20,031 nucleotides of DNA from CAZPAN01 sp964428485 (lineage in GTDB: Bacteria; Actinomycetota; Coriobacteriia; Coriobacteriales; CADBOM01), in NCBI GenBank assembly GCA_964428485.1, contig CAYRYP010000023.1:1-20031 (forward strand), in the 5' to 3' direction. The notes under the pieces are model-generated. The model did not search any database and had not been told where the DNA came from. It was given only the letters and a program-made list of their open reading frames with translations. The position numbers were made by a program, and so were the translations under genes. Positions within the stretch are counted from its first letter, which is position 1; the number at the start of each line of letters is the position of its first letter. Shown piece after piece: positions 5,301 to 14,156 of the stretch.

Positions 5301-7235
5301 ATGTCGAGAGATTCCAGATACGACTCTAATAGGCCCTCGAAGCAAAACAGCAGACGCCGCGATGGCAACGGCTCTCGCGACAGGTCCACCTCGCGCTCTA
5401 AGCGCCTATCTCGCAGGCGAAGCTCCAGCGATCGCGCATCATCTAGCCGCAGGTCGCGCGAGGTGAAGTCGGGATTTAATCTCTCTAGCGGGGAGGGCTT
5501 CTTCGACGACGAGGGCGCGATTCAGGGAAAGTCGTCTCGCGACTCTTGGCTGCTCATAGCCCTGATATTAGTCGCCGCAGTGCTCTTCATCAGGCTCTTC
5601 TTCCTTCAGGTGGTGTTCGCTGACGAGTACAGCTCCATGGCGGAGAACAGGCGCACCACCAGCGAGGTCGTCTACGCCAAGCGCGGCACCATCTACGATC
5701 GCAACGGCAACATCCTCGCCATGAGCGTGGATGCCACCACGATATACGCGAACCCCACCGAGATCACCGATCCAGAGGCCACCGCCAACGAGATCGCCGC
5801 GATTACCGGGGAGGATCCCTCCACCTACATCGACGCACTCACGAAGGACACTACGTTTGCCTATGTGATCAGGAAGGGAGACACCTCGATCGCCGACTCG
5901 CTTAAAGAGCGCTACTACGAGATCAACGACGAGCTCTTGGCCGAGCAGGAGGCTACCGGTGCTGAGGAGCTGGGCGACAACCCGCTTACTGGCATTTACT
6001 ACCTCGACGATACGAGGAGGGTCTACCCCTATGGGCAGGTCGCCGGGCAGGTCATCGGCTACGTCGGAACCGACAACAACGGTCTCTCGGGCCTCGAGCT
6101 GGAGTACGACGATATCCTCTCGGGTACCGACGGCCAACGCGTGGTCGAATACGGCAGGGGCGGAATCCCGATTCCGGGCGGTACCAAGGTTGACGTGGCG
6201 GCGGAGGACGGCCAGGACATCATGATCTCCATAGACATCGCGCTCCAGCAATACGCCGAGGAGCAACTTGTGGCATATGCCGAGCAGTCGGGGGCCGAGG
6301 GTGGCGAGATCACGATCATCGACGGCGCGACGGGCGAGATATACGCCACGGCCTCGCTTCCGCTATACGACCTTAACAACGTGTCCGATGCCGAGGAGGG
6401 CGCGTCGAACCTCAAGACCGTCTCGGGCATATATGAGCCCGGATCGATCTTCAAGGTCGTAACGGCCGCCATTCTGCTCGACAGCGGGGTGGTTACCGCC
6501 GACGAGTACATCGATGTCCCCGGTGAGCTGGAGGTGGGCGACCGCACCATTACCGACTCCACGGAGCACGGCACCCTCTCAATGAACCTGGCGGACATAA
6601 TCGCCCAATCATCGAACATAGGGATGACCCTGCTCGAACAGCGGCTCTCCTCCGAGGAGTTCTACAACGCGCTTGTGGCGTTTGGTTTCGGGGAGGACAC
6701 TGGTGTGGACTACCCCGGGGAGTCCAACGGCATACTCGCGTCGTTCGAGGATTGGACCAGCGTTCAGGAGGCCAATATCTCGTTTGGTCAGGGCATAGCG
6801 GTGACCTCCATGCAGATGGCCTCGTTCTATGCAACGATCGCCAACGACGGTGTCTACATACAGCCGCATTTCCTGATAGGGTACCCCTCCAGCGGCGAGA
6901 CCGTGGAATACGAGAGCAAACAGATCGTCTCCGAGGAGACCACCGAGCTGCTGACTGAGATGCTGTGCGGGGTGACCACGGAGGGGACCGGCACGCTGGC
7001 CGCCATCGACGGCTACCAGGTCGCCGGCAAGACGGGGACTTCGCAGAAGATCACCGAGACCGGAGAGTACTCCCACGGTGCGTATATCATCGACTTCGCG
7101 GGTTTCCTCGCCTATACCGACAGCGAGCTGGCCTGTGTGGTGGCCTTCGATAACCCGGCCTCCTCGGTTGCTATGCCGGTGTTCGCGAATGTCATGAGCG
7201 AGGCCATCGACCTGTACATGATAGTGAACGAGTAA
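5301..7235 (+). CDS. ftsI: Division-specific class B penicillin-binding protein (FtsI/PBP3)
   Basis: Predicted 644-residue D,D-transpeptidase that crosslinks septal peptidoglycan with FtsW. The three active-site motifs are S382-I-F-K385 (nucleophile Ser), S437-S-N439 and K577-T-G-T580. Before them lie a single membrane anchor (about 83-106) and the pedestal with RGTIYDRNGN, standard for class B PBPs. No PASTA domain follows the transpeptidase. The first 80 residues form a Ser/Arg-rich, strongly basic cytoplasmic tail, much longer than in E. coli. The start is the ATG at 5301, which lacks a ribosome site and is preceded by a T tract. It lies 50 bases after ftsL and 48 before murE. SpoVD is a related name, but nothing here indicates sporulation. 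Confidence 0.95.
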   Translation: MSRDSRYDSNRPSKQNSRRRDGNGSRDRSTSRSKRLSRRRSSSDRASSSRRSREVKSGFNLSSGEGFFDDEGAIQGKSSRDSWLLIALILVAAVLFIRLFFLQVVFADEYSSMAENRRTTSEVVYAKRGTIYDRNGNILAMSVDATTIYANPTEITDPEATANEIAAITGEDPSTYIDALTKDTTFAYVIRKGDTSIADSLKERYYEINDELLAEQEATGAEELGDNPLTGIYYLDDTRRVYPYGQVAGQVIGYVGTDNNGLSGLELEYDDILSGTDGQRVVEYGRGGIPIPGGTKVDVAAEDGQDIMISIDIALQQYAEEQLVAYAEQSGAEGGEITIIDGATGEIYATASLPLYDLNNVSDAEEGASNLKTVSGIYEPGSIFKVVTAAILLDSGVVTADEYIDVPGELEVGDRTITDSTEHGTLSMNLADIIAQSSNIGMTLLEQRLSSEEFYNALVAFGFGEDTGVDYPGESNGILASFEDWTSVQEANISFGQGIAVTSMQMASFYATIANDGVYIQPHFLIGYPSSGETVEYESKQIVSEETTELLTEMLCGVTTEGTGTLAAIDGYQVAGKTGTSQKITETGEYSHGAYIIDFAGFLAYTDSELACVVAFDNPASSVAMPVFANVMSEAIDLYMIVNE

Positions 7236-7283
7236 GCGTCATACAGGGATATGCTCCGGGACGCCGATGGGAAGTGATCGAAG

Positions 7284-8777
7284 ATGCTGGTGGAGGAACT
7301 GCTTGCCGATGTGACGTTCGAGGTGTCGGGAGCAGGAGAGGTGGATGCAAAGGGGATAGCGTCGAGCTCCAACTCGGTCGAACCCGGAGATCTCTTCTTC
7401 TGCATACCGGGATTCAAGAGCGACGGCCATGATTTCGCTCCGATGGCGCTCGAGCGCGGATGCTGCGCTCTGGTGGTGGAGAGGGCGCTCGACCTGGATG
7501 TCACGCAGTACGTGGTTTCCGATGCAAGGTCGACGATGGCGCTTGCCTCCTCGCGCTTCTTCGGCTGCCCGTCCGCTAGCATGGACGTGGTAGGCATAAC
7601 CGGAACCAACGGCAAGACCACAACCACCTTTTTGGTGGACTGGGTCTCGCGCGCCCTTGGGAGAAAGACCGGACTCATCGGCACCGTCGAGACCAGGATC
7701 GCGGATGAGCGGATCCACGCCGACCACACTACCCCTGAGTCGATGGACCTGCAGCGCCTCCTTGCGCGTATGCGCGACAGCGGGTGCATAGAGGTTGCGA
7801 TGGAGGTTTCGAGCCACGCGATAGATCTGCACAGGGTGCTGGGCACGCGCTTTGCCGTGGTGGCCTTCTCCAACCTCACGCAGGATCATCTCGACTATCA
7901 CGAGACAATGGAAGCCTACTTCGAGGCTAAGGCGGCGCTTTTTGACCCCGCCTACTCAGACAGGGCCGCCATCTGCATAGACGACGACTACGGACGTAGG
8001 CTCGCCGACATCGCTCGGGGTCGCGGTTTGGACGTTGTGACCTGCGGCTTCGCCAAAGATGCCGAGTTCCGTGCCATATCGGAGGAGTATTTGTCCACCC
8101 ACACCGCGCTCGAGGTCGCCTCTCCTGAGGGCTGTTTTACGGTGGACTACCCGCTCATAGGGGCTTTCAATGTCGAGAACATGCTGCTTGCGATGGCCGT
8201 GTGCCACCAGCTCGGTTACCCAGCTGATGAGGTGGCCGCCGCGCTGGCGAGCGCCCCGCAGGCTCCCGGTAGGCTGGAGAGGGTCACCGCGGGCGGCCTC
8301 GATGCCAGAGACATACACGATGCCCTCGGCTTCTCCGTCTTCGTCGACTACGCACACACGCCCGACTCCATCGAAAAAGCGATAGGGGCGCTGCGTCCGA
8401 TAACCCCCGGCAGATTGATCATCGTCTTTGGGTGCGGTGGCGACCGTGATCGCACTAAGCGCCCGAAGATGGGTAAAGCCGCCTGCGCAGCCGACCATAT
8501 GGTGGTGACCAGCGACAACCCCCGCACCGAGGATCCCGACGCGATAATCGCCGACATCCTCCCGGGGATGGCAGAAGGGGAAGGGCGCTACGAGGTCGAG
8601 CCCGACAGAGGCAGGGCCATAGCCGCGGCGATCGGTATGGCGGGCCCGGGCGACTCGGTTCTCATAGCCGGAAAGGGCCACGAGGACTACCAGATAGTGG
8701 GAGACAGTGTGCTCGACTTTGACGACCGCGTCGAGGCCTCCAAGGTGTTGGAGCAAATTCTTTCTGAGGAGGCCTAG
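7284..8777 (+). CDS. murE: UDP-MurNAc-tripeptide synthetase (meso-DAP type)
   Basis: Predicted 497-residue Mur ligase that adds the third stem residue to UDP-MurNAc-L-Ala-D-Glu with ATP in the cytoplasm. All three domains are present: the N-terminal substrate domain, the ATP domain with GTNGKTTTT (107-115) and the C-terminal domain with YAHTPDS, CGGDRDRTKRP and DNPRTED. The DNPR motif (411-414) is the signature of enzymes that take meso-diaminopimelate; lysine enzymes differ at the Arg position. TTPES, EVSSHA and SNLTQDHLDYH are also in place. The ATG at 7284 has a weak purine-rich site (GGGAAGTGA). murF follows three bases after the stop. Substrate choice is predicted from the motif only. 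Confidence 0.95.
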   Translation: MLVEELLADVTFEVSGAGEVDAKGIASSSNSVEPGDLFFCIPGFKSDGHDFAPMALERGCCALVVERALDLDVTQYVVSDARSTMALASSRFFGCPSASMDVVGITGTNGKTTTTFLVDWVSRALGRKTGLIGTVETRIADERIHADHTTPESMDLQRLLARMRDSGCIEVAMEVSSHAIDLHRVLGTRFAVVAFSNLTQDHLDYHETMEAYFEAKAALFDPAYSDRAAICIDDDYGRRLADIARGRGLDVVTCGFAKDAEFRAISEEYLSTHTALEVASPEGCFTVDYPLIGAFNVENMLLAMAVCHQLGYPADEVAAALASAPQAPGRLERVTAGGLDARDIHDALGFSVFVDYAHTPDSIEKAIGALRPITPGRLIIVFGCGGDRDRTKRPKMGKAACAADHMVVTSDNPRTEDPDAIIADILPGMAEGEGRYEVEPDRGRAIAAAIGMAGPGDSVLIAGKGHEDYQIVGDSVLDFDDRVEASKVLEQILSEEA

Positions 8778-8780
8778 ACG

Positions 8781-10202
8781 ATGCGAATGAGCGTTTCTGC
8801 GGCGATCTGCGCCATGGAGTGTTGCGTGTTGGTCCAGGCTCCTGATCCCGCCGCCGAGATCACCTCTATCACCTGGGACTCGCGTGAAGCGAGAGCAGGG
8901 TGTGCGTTTCTCGCGATAGCGGGTGAGAGGGCGGATGGCAACCTATTCTGTGAGCAGGCGATCCGTTCCGGCTCGCTGCTGGCGATCGTCACTTCGGAGC
9001 CGTCCGAGCAGGCCATCTCAGCCGCTATTGAGTGCGGCTGCGCTATCGTGCAGGTCGCCGATCACCTGGAGGCCATCTCGCAGCTGGCGGCGGCCTACCG
9101 CACCGGCCTTGATGCTAGGGTCGTGGGAATCACGGGCTCCAATGGCAAGACGACTACGAAGGACATGGTCGCCAGAGTCGTCGGGGCGCAGTTTAAGTGC
9201 GCGGCGACCTCCTCCAACCAGAACAACGAGCTGGGCGTTCCAGCCACGGTGCTCTCCGCCGATCCGGAAACCGAGGTGCTGGTGGTGGAGATGGGCATGC
9301 GCGGCATGGGTCAGATAGAGGCGCTCTGCGAAGTGGTGAGACCCGAGATCGGTTTGATAACCAACATCGGCACGGCTCACGAGGAGCTGCTTGGATCGCG
9401 GGAGAACATAGCCCGGGCCAAGGCGGAACTCGCCGCAGCGCTTACTGCGGGCAGGGGAGTGGCGATACTCTGTGGCGACGACCCGTTCACTCCACTTGTG
9501 CGCGAGGCTGCTGGAGTTGACGACCGTGGAGTGACGGTGCTCTCCTTCGGCCTCTCCGAGGGATGCGCGGTGCGCGGCTCCAACGTTGTCTTCTCCGATA
9601 TGGGGCGGCCATCATTTGACATCGAGTTTCCCAACGGACGCACCTGCCACGTAGACCTGCCGCTTATGGGGATGCACAACGTGATGAACGCCCTGTCCGC
9701 AGCCGCGGTGGGATATGTGCTCGACATGCCGCTGGAGCGCATCTGTAACGCTCTCGGCAACGTGAAGGCGCAATCGATGCGCCAGGAGGTCACTCTCACC
9801 GATGGCGGCGTCAGGATAATCGATGATACCTACAACGCCAGCCCCGACTCGATGAGAGCTGCGCTCTCGCTTCTTCAGATGATGGAGACCCCGGGTCGGC
9901 GTATCGCCGTTCTAGGCGACATGGGTGAGTTGGGCGAGCGCTCCATCCAGCTCCACCACGAGGTCGGTGAGATGGTCGCGGCGTCCGGAACAGACGTGCT
10001 TGTGTGTATTGGAGAGCTCTCGAGGCAGATATCCGCTGGTGCGATGGATGCGGGGCTAGACCCCTCATCAGTCGTAGAATGCGATGATGTGGATAGCGCC
10101 CTGGAGGAACTTGGGCGCATCGTTTCTGCGGGAGACACCGTGTTGGTGAAGGCCTCCAGGTTCATGGGGCTCGAGAGGGTAGTGAAAGGCTTGGTCGATT
10201 GA
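8781..10202 (+). CDS. murF: UDP-MurNAc-tripeptide-D-Ala-D-Ala ligase
   Basis: Predicted 473-residue Mur ligase that joins D-Ala-D-Ala to UDP-MurNAc-tripeptide, the last cytoplasmic peptide step. The P-loop GSNGKTT is at 119-125, followed by NQNNELGVP, VVEMGMRGMGQI and TNIGTAHEELLGS. The C-terminal DDTYNASPDSM and VLGDMGELGE are diagnostic for MurF. AGGAGG (8767-8772) lies 8 bases before the ATG and within the end of murE, so the start is well supported. The stop overlaps the mraY ATG by one base. A D-Ala-D-Ala ligase gene (ddl) is not in the window, so its substrate is supplied from elsewhere. Confidence 0.96.
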   Translation: MRMSVSAAICAMECCVLVQAPDPAAEITSITWDSREARAGCAFLAIAGERADGNLFCEQAIRSGSLLAIVTSEPSEQAISAAIECGCAIVQVADHLEAISQLAAAYRTGLDARVVGITGSNGKTTTKDMVARVVGAQFKCAATSSNQNNELGVPATVLSADPETEVLVVEMGMRGMGQIEALCEVVRPEIGLITNIGTAHEELLGSRENIARAKAELAAALTAGRGVAILCGDDPFTPLVREAAGVDDRGVTVLSFGLSEGCAVRGSNVVFSDMGRPSFDIEFPNGRTCHVDLPLMGMHNVMNALSAAAVGYVLDMPLERICNALGNVKAQSMRQEVTLTDGGVRIIDDTYNASPDSMRAALSLLQMMETPGRRIAVLGDMGELGERSIQLHHEVGEMVAASGTDVLVCIGELSRQISAGAMDAGLDPSSVVECDDVDSALEELGRIVSAGDTVLVKASRFMGLERVVKGLVD

Positions 10203-11251
10203 TGTTCGAATCTGCCGAATACCCAACATTTCAGGTATTTCTCTCAATCGCTCTTGCCATGGTGCTAACCATGGTTTTGATGCCCTTATGGGTCCGTCTT
10301 CTTAAGCATAGGGGGATCGGGCAGCAGATCAGGGCGGAGGGTCCCAGGGAGCACTACGCCAAGGCGGGCACCCCGACCATGGGAGGCGCGATAATTCTCA
10401 TCGCTCTGACGATCTCGTGTATCTTTGTCTCCATGATCTCGCGCCACATCGACCATCTCGGTCTGGCGGTGGTGCTGATCGCCACCATAGCCACCGGACT
10501 GCTGGGCTTCGTCGACGACATAACCAAGGTCTTCAAGCATCGATCGCTCGGTCTGAGTCCCCGCGGCAAGCTGGTGGGACAGTTCCTTATCTCCGTGGTC
10601 TTCTGCCTGGTCGCGGTCAACTTCTGTGACGTCAAGCCGGTGGTGAATATCCCGCTGCTGGTTTCCATCGACCTGGGCGTGCTCAGCACATGGATTCCGA
10701 TCGGCGATGCGATGATCCAGATCCCCTGGCTCTACCTCATTTTCGTGACGCTACTGATGGCCGGCATGTCCAACGCAGTCAACCTGACCGACGGTCTTGA
10801 CGGGCTTGCTGGTGGGTGCGTGATGATCTCGATGATCGCTATGGGTGCGGTCGCCTACCACGCCGACAACCTGGCGATGGCCCTGTTCTGTGGGGCGGTC
10901 GCCGGAGGATGTCTGGGATTTCTGTGGTTCAACACCTGGCCCGCCAAGATCTTCATGGGAGACACCGGTTCTCTAGCCTTCGGGACAGCGCTCGCCGCCG
11001 TTGCGGTGATGACGAACACCGAGGTTATCGGGCTTTTGATAGGCGGTCTATTCGTGGCCGAGGCTCTCTCGGTTCTCATCCAGGTGATCTGGTTTAAGCG
11101 CACCGGCAAGAGGGTCTTTCTCATGGCTCCGTTCCACCATCACCTCGAGAAGAAGGGATGGTCGGAGCCGCAGGTGGTCACCCGCCTATGGATCGTCTCG
11201 GGGCTTCTGGCCGCGATTGGCTTCGCGTGGTACTTCTCGGTAGGTCTGTAG
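10202..11251 (+). CDS. mraY: Phospho-N-acetylmuramoyl-pentapeptide transferase
   Basis: Predicted 349-residue polytopic inner-membrane enzyme that moves phospho-MurNAc-pentapeptide to undecaprenyl phosphate, forming lipid I. GTPTMGG (57-62), the Asp pair D105-D106 (FVDDITK), NLTDGLDGL with D197 and D200, and FMGDTGS with D254 are present. So is the FHHHLEKKGWSE loop (His 312-314). About ten hydrophobic segments fit MraY. I chose the ATG at 10202, which shares its A with the murF TGA; a TTG one codon earlier is possible. The length is normal and all catalytic residues are present, so I consider it functional. Confidence 0.97.
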   Translation: MFESAEYPTFQVFLSIALAMVLTMVLMPLWVRLLKHRGIGQQIRAEGPREHYAKAGTPTMGGAIILIALTISCIFVSMISRHIDHLGLAVVLIATIATGLLGFVDDITKVFKHRSLGLSPRGKLVGQFLISVVFCLVAVNFCDVKPVVNIPLLVSIDLGVLSTWIPIGDAMIQIPWLYLIFVTLLMAGMSNAVNLTDGLDGLAGGCVMISMIAMGAVAYHADNLAMALFCGAVAGGCLGFLWFNTWPAKIFMGDTGSLAFGTALAAVAVMTNTEVIGLLIGGLFVAEALSVLIQVIWFKRTGKRVFLMAPFHHHLEKKGWSEPQVVTRLWIVSGLLAAIGFAWYFSVGL

Positions 11252-11276
11252 GGTTCGTTTGCAAGGGATGGATGCG

Positions 11277-12803
11277 ATGGATCTCGGAAGGGTCGTCGTC
11301 GCCGGTCTCGGCAGGAGCGGCGCTGCCGCCGCGTCTTATTGCGCCTCGAGGATAGGTGAGCGCACCGACGGAGCCGGTGGACCCGACGGCGTTAGGGTCG
11401 ATTCCGTCACCGTCTACGCCGGACCCCGCTCAGAGAGTTCCGAGGCGGTTGCCGGCAATCTGGCAGGCCCGGGCCTTACCGTGATCTTCGACTCGGAGGA
11501 TGTCGAGGGTAGTTACGACCTGGCCATCGTGAGTCCGGGGATTCCGCAGCCCTCCAACTTCTACACGAACGTGTCTAAGGCCGCCGGCGGCAACATCGTC
11601 AGTGAGCCAGACCTTGCCTACAGGGTCTCCCCAGGCAGATGGATCGGCATAACCGGCACCAACGGCAAGACCACCGCCACCTCGCTCACAGAGCACGTTA
11701 TCGCGTCGTGTGGTGTATCGGCCGTGGCCTGTGGCAACATTGGGCTTCCGTGCATCGAGGCCGCTGAGGGCGCGTCTCCCGGCACATTCAAGGTGGCCGA
11801 GCTTTCCTCTTTCCAGCTGAGCTCCATGCCCACCTTCGACCCTGTGGCTGCGGTGCTCCTCAACATCACTCCCGATCATGTGGAATGGCACGGCGACCTC
11901 GAGTCGTACGCTCGCGCCAAGGTTTCGATCTTCTCCCATCAGGAATCGGAGGACCACTACGCTATCGTCGACTGCACCTCCGAGAACACCCTGCACATCG
12001 CGTGCAAGCTGGCGGCGACCGGCCACTCTGTCGTCTGCATCGGCGGACCGGAGGGGTTCCACCATCGCTTCCACCCCGATGGGTGTGAGGGGGCGCGAGG
12101 CGGCAGCGCATGGTGCGAGGGCGGCAGGATGGTGGTTGAGATAGACGGCGTCCGCCACGAGCTCGTGGATGAGGCCGATCTCCCCATCAAGGGCCTGCAC
12201 AATTTACAGAACGCGCTTGCGGCCGCGGCTGCCTGTGTGGTGGCGGGCATGATCGATCCTGCGATAGACGACGCGGGCATAGTCGCGGGTCTTCTCAGCT
12301 ACCGGGCGGTCGAGCACAGGTTGGAGCCGGCCGGCGAGGTGGGTGGCATCCGCTTCTGCAACGACTCCAAGGCCACCAACACCGATGCGGCCCGCAAGGC
12401 GTTAACGGCCTTCCCAAACACCCGCGTGGTCATGATGCTGGGCGGGTACGACAAGGGGACGGAACTTTGCGAGCTGGTCTCCGACTGCATGCGCTCGTGC
12501 AGCGCCGTGGTCTGCTTCGGCGAGGCTGCGGATAGGTTCTTCTCTGCCTTCGAGGATGCCGTCGCATCCGACAACGGCATACGAACCAGGGTTCTTCGCA
12601 CCAACCACATGTCGGACGCCTTTGTGGCCGCAGTGGGTTGCGCCGAGCCCGGCGACGTGGTGCTGCTCTCTCCGGCATGCTCTTCCTACGATGAGTTCGG
12701 CTCCTATGAGGAGCGCGGTGCTGCCTTCAAGCAGATGGTGGCGGACCTGTCGGCGCGCGGGGAAGTCAATGGCGCCGGAGTGGCTGGGGTGATTCCCAGA
12801 TGA
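11277..12803 (+). CDS. murD: UDP-MurNAc-L-Ala:D-Glu ligase
   Basis: Predicted 508-residue Mur ligase that adds D-glutamate to UDP-MurNAc-L-Ala. It has an N-terminal Rossmann domain (VVVAGLGRSG), SPGIP, the P-loop GTNGKTT (127-133) and GNIGLP. The conserved ELSSFQL and NITPDHVEWHG, then NDSKATN, LGGYDKG and SPACSSYDEF in the C-terminal domain, follow. It is about 50-60 residues longer than most MurD. The extra length seems to lie in the N-terminal domain (Gly/Asp-rich segment near residues 25-45) and in a Gly/Cys-containing loop (HPDGCEGARGG and beyond) of the central domain. The ATG at 11277 has AAGGG nine bases upstream; TTG 11259 and ATG 11268 are less well placed. Its TGA overlaps the ftsW ATG by four bases. 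Confidence 0.95.
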   Translation: MDLGRVVVAGLGRSGAAAASYCASRIGERTDGAGGPDGVRVDSVTVYAGPRSESSEAVAGNLAGPGLTVIFDSEDVEGSYDLAIVSPGIPQPSNFYTNVSKAAGGNIVSEPDLAYRVSPGRWIGITGTNGKTTATSLTEHVIASCGVSAVACGNIGLPCIEAAEGASPGTFKVAELSSFQLSSMPTFDPVAAVLLNITPDHVEWHGDLESYARAKVSIFSHQESEDHYAIVDCTSENTLHIACKLAATGHSVVCIGGPEGFHHRFHPDGCEGARGGSAWCEGGRMVVEIDGVRHELVDEADLPIKGLHNLQNALAAAAACVVAGMIDPAIDDAGIVAGLLSYRAVEHRLEPAGEVGGIRFCNDSKATNTDAARKALTAFPNTRVVMMLGGYDKGTELCELVSDCMRSCSAVVCFGEAADRFFSAFEDAVASDNGIRTRVLRTNHMSDAFVAAVGCAEPGDVVLLSPACSSYDEFGSYEERGAAFKQMVADLSARGEVNGAGVAGVIPR

Positions 12804-14041
12804 GGCGGGACGGGGACCGGGAGTCTCGAGAGAGCAGGCGTACATCCGCTTCCGTGATGATACCCAGACTCATGCTTATCGGGTGCGTCGTGGTGCTCCT
12901 CGCGTTGGGACTGGTGATGGTTTACTCCGCATCCTCGGTTGAGGCCTACTCCGAGTTCGGCGACGCTGGGTACTTCCTCAAGCGGCAGGCGGGCATGATG
13001 GTGGGTGCCATCGTGATCTGCATCATCGTGGCGTTGATCCCGTTTCGGATATGGAGATCCAACCTCCTGTGGGGGATTTGGTTGATCTCTGTCTTGCTGC
13101 TCTTTGCGACGGTCATCTTCGGCTCTGTGGGCCTCGGCGCTCAGAGGTGGATCTACATCGGTTCGTTCGGCTTTCAGCCTTCGGAGTTCTCCAAGATCGC
13201 CGTACTCCTTCTGTGTGCTCATCTGATAGTGCAGTACCGCGAAGGAGATGGCGGCAGCTTCAGGAGATTCCTCGTCAACATGCTCGTCGCGGTCATGTGC
13301 CCGGCCATACTCATCATCGTCCAGCCCGATTTGGGTACCACGCTCATCCTGATGGTGGGGGTGATCGTAGTTTTGTGGTTCGGCGAAATCTCTCGCAAGC
13401 TCATCATTGGAGTCATAATCGCGGTGGCGGTTTTGGCGGTTTTGGCGGTCGTGTTCGTGGGGTTTAGATCCTCTAGGCTGGTCGCCTGGCTGAACCCCTG
13501 GGCCGACCCTCTGGACAGCGGCTACCAGATAATCAATTCGTTCTACGCCTTCGCCGAGGGCGGGGTTTTTGGCGTCGGGCTCGGCAACTCCACCCAGAAA
13601 TACCTCTACCTCACCTACGCTTACAACGACTTCATCTTCGCGATCATCGGTGAGGAGCTAGGCCTTGTGGGGGCCGTTGCCGTAATAGGACTCTTCCTAG
13701 CCTTCATCTTCTCGGCGTTTAGGATAGGAAGGACCTCGTCGGACATGTTCGGGATGATCATAGCCAACTCGATGTCCGCCACGATCGTCTTCCAGGCCTT
13801 CCTAAACATCGCCTGCGTCACCGGGGTTCTCCCCGTTACAGGAAAGCCACTTCCCTTCATCAGTTACGGTGGGACCTCGCTCATCGCCACGATGATCATG
13901 GTGGGCTTCGTTTTGGCCGTCTCGTTCCAGAACGCGGCGGACGAGCATGAGCGCAGGCGTGGGCAGATAAGGTCTTTCTCTGGCGGGGCCTCTTCGTCGA
14001 GGACGCGTGCTGTAGAAGGGCCGAGATCCAGGTTGAGGTAA
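12800..14041 (+). CDS. ftsW: FtsW, septal lipid II polymerase (SEDS family)
   Basis: Predicted 413-residue membrane protein of the SEDS family, the glycosyltransferase partner of FtsI. About ten membrane segments can be traced from residue 21. Family motifs are GLGAQRWI (near 111-118), QPSEFSK (126-132), QPDLGT (175-180), the GGVFGVGLGNSTQKYLYLTYAYNDFIFAIIGEE loop in parts, and PFISYGGTS near the last segment. Short basic tails lie at both ends (about 20 residues at the N-terminus, 40 at the C-terminus). The ATGA overlap with murD fixes the start. RodA is the alternative in the same family, but position between murD and murG favours FtsW. A 115-base gap follows, the second-longest within the operon. 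Confidence 0.95.
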   Translation: MRRDGDRESRESRRTSASVMIPRLMLIGCVVVLLALGLVMVYSASSVEAYSEFGDAGYFLKRQAGMMVGAIVICIIVALIPFRIWRSNLLWGIWLISVLLLFATVIFGSVGLGAQRWIYIGSFGFQPSEFSKIAVLLLCAHLIVQYREGDGGSFRRFLVNMLVAVMCPAILIIVQPDLGTTLILMVGVIVVLWFGEISRKLIIGVIIAVAVLAVLAVVFVGFRSSRLVAWLNPWADPLDSGYQIINSFYAFAEGGVFGVGLGNSTQKYLYLTYAYNDFIFAIIGEELGLVGAVAVIGLFLAFIFSAFRIGRTSSDMFGMIIANSMSATIVFQAFLNIACVTGVLPVTGKPLPFISYGGTSLIATMIMVGFVLAVSFQNAADEHERRRGQIRSFSGGASSSRTRAVEGPRSRLR

Positions 14042-14156
14042 GGTATAGCCCCATCCGTCTGCTTGGCCCGAGTACATGACATTACAATAATAGTTTGGCA
14101 AAGCGCGCCGCCCATGCGGGCAGACGCACCGATCCAAGTCTGATTGGAGATTTGCT
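14042..14156 (+). promoter_or_regulatory. ftsW-murG gap with promoter candidate
   Basis: TTGGCC (14063-14068, 4/6) is followed by 17 bases and AATAAT (14086-14091, 5/6), so transcription of murG onward could start near 14098. The AT-rich patch around 14080-14092 stands out from its GC-rich surroundings. A GCCC/GGGC hairpin (14110-14121) follows in the leader. CGTCTGC (14056-14062) and GCAGACG (14120-14126) are also complementary, but at this distance that may be chance. Confidence 0.45.

Noticed and set aside
5568..6266. 232-codon minus-strand frame within ftsI
   Set aside because: Antisense to a protein with all PBP motifs, no ribosome site or recognisable domain.
7956..8756. 266-codon minus-strand frame within murE
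   Set aside because: Shadow of murE coding sequence; no independent evidence.
11430..12200. 256-codon minus-strand frame within murD
   Set aside because: Lies fully inside murD on the opposite strand and has no motif.
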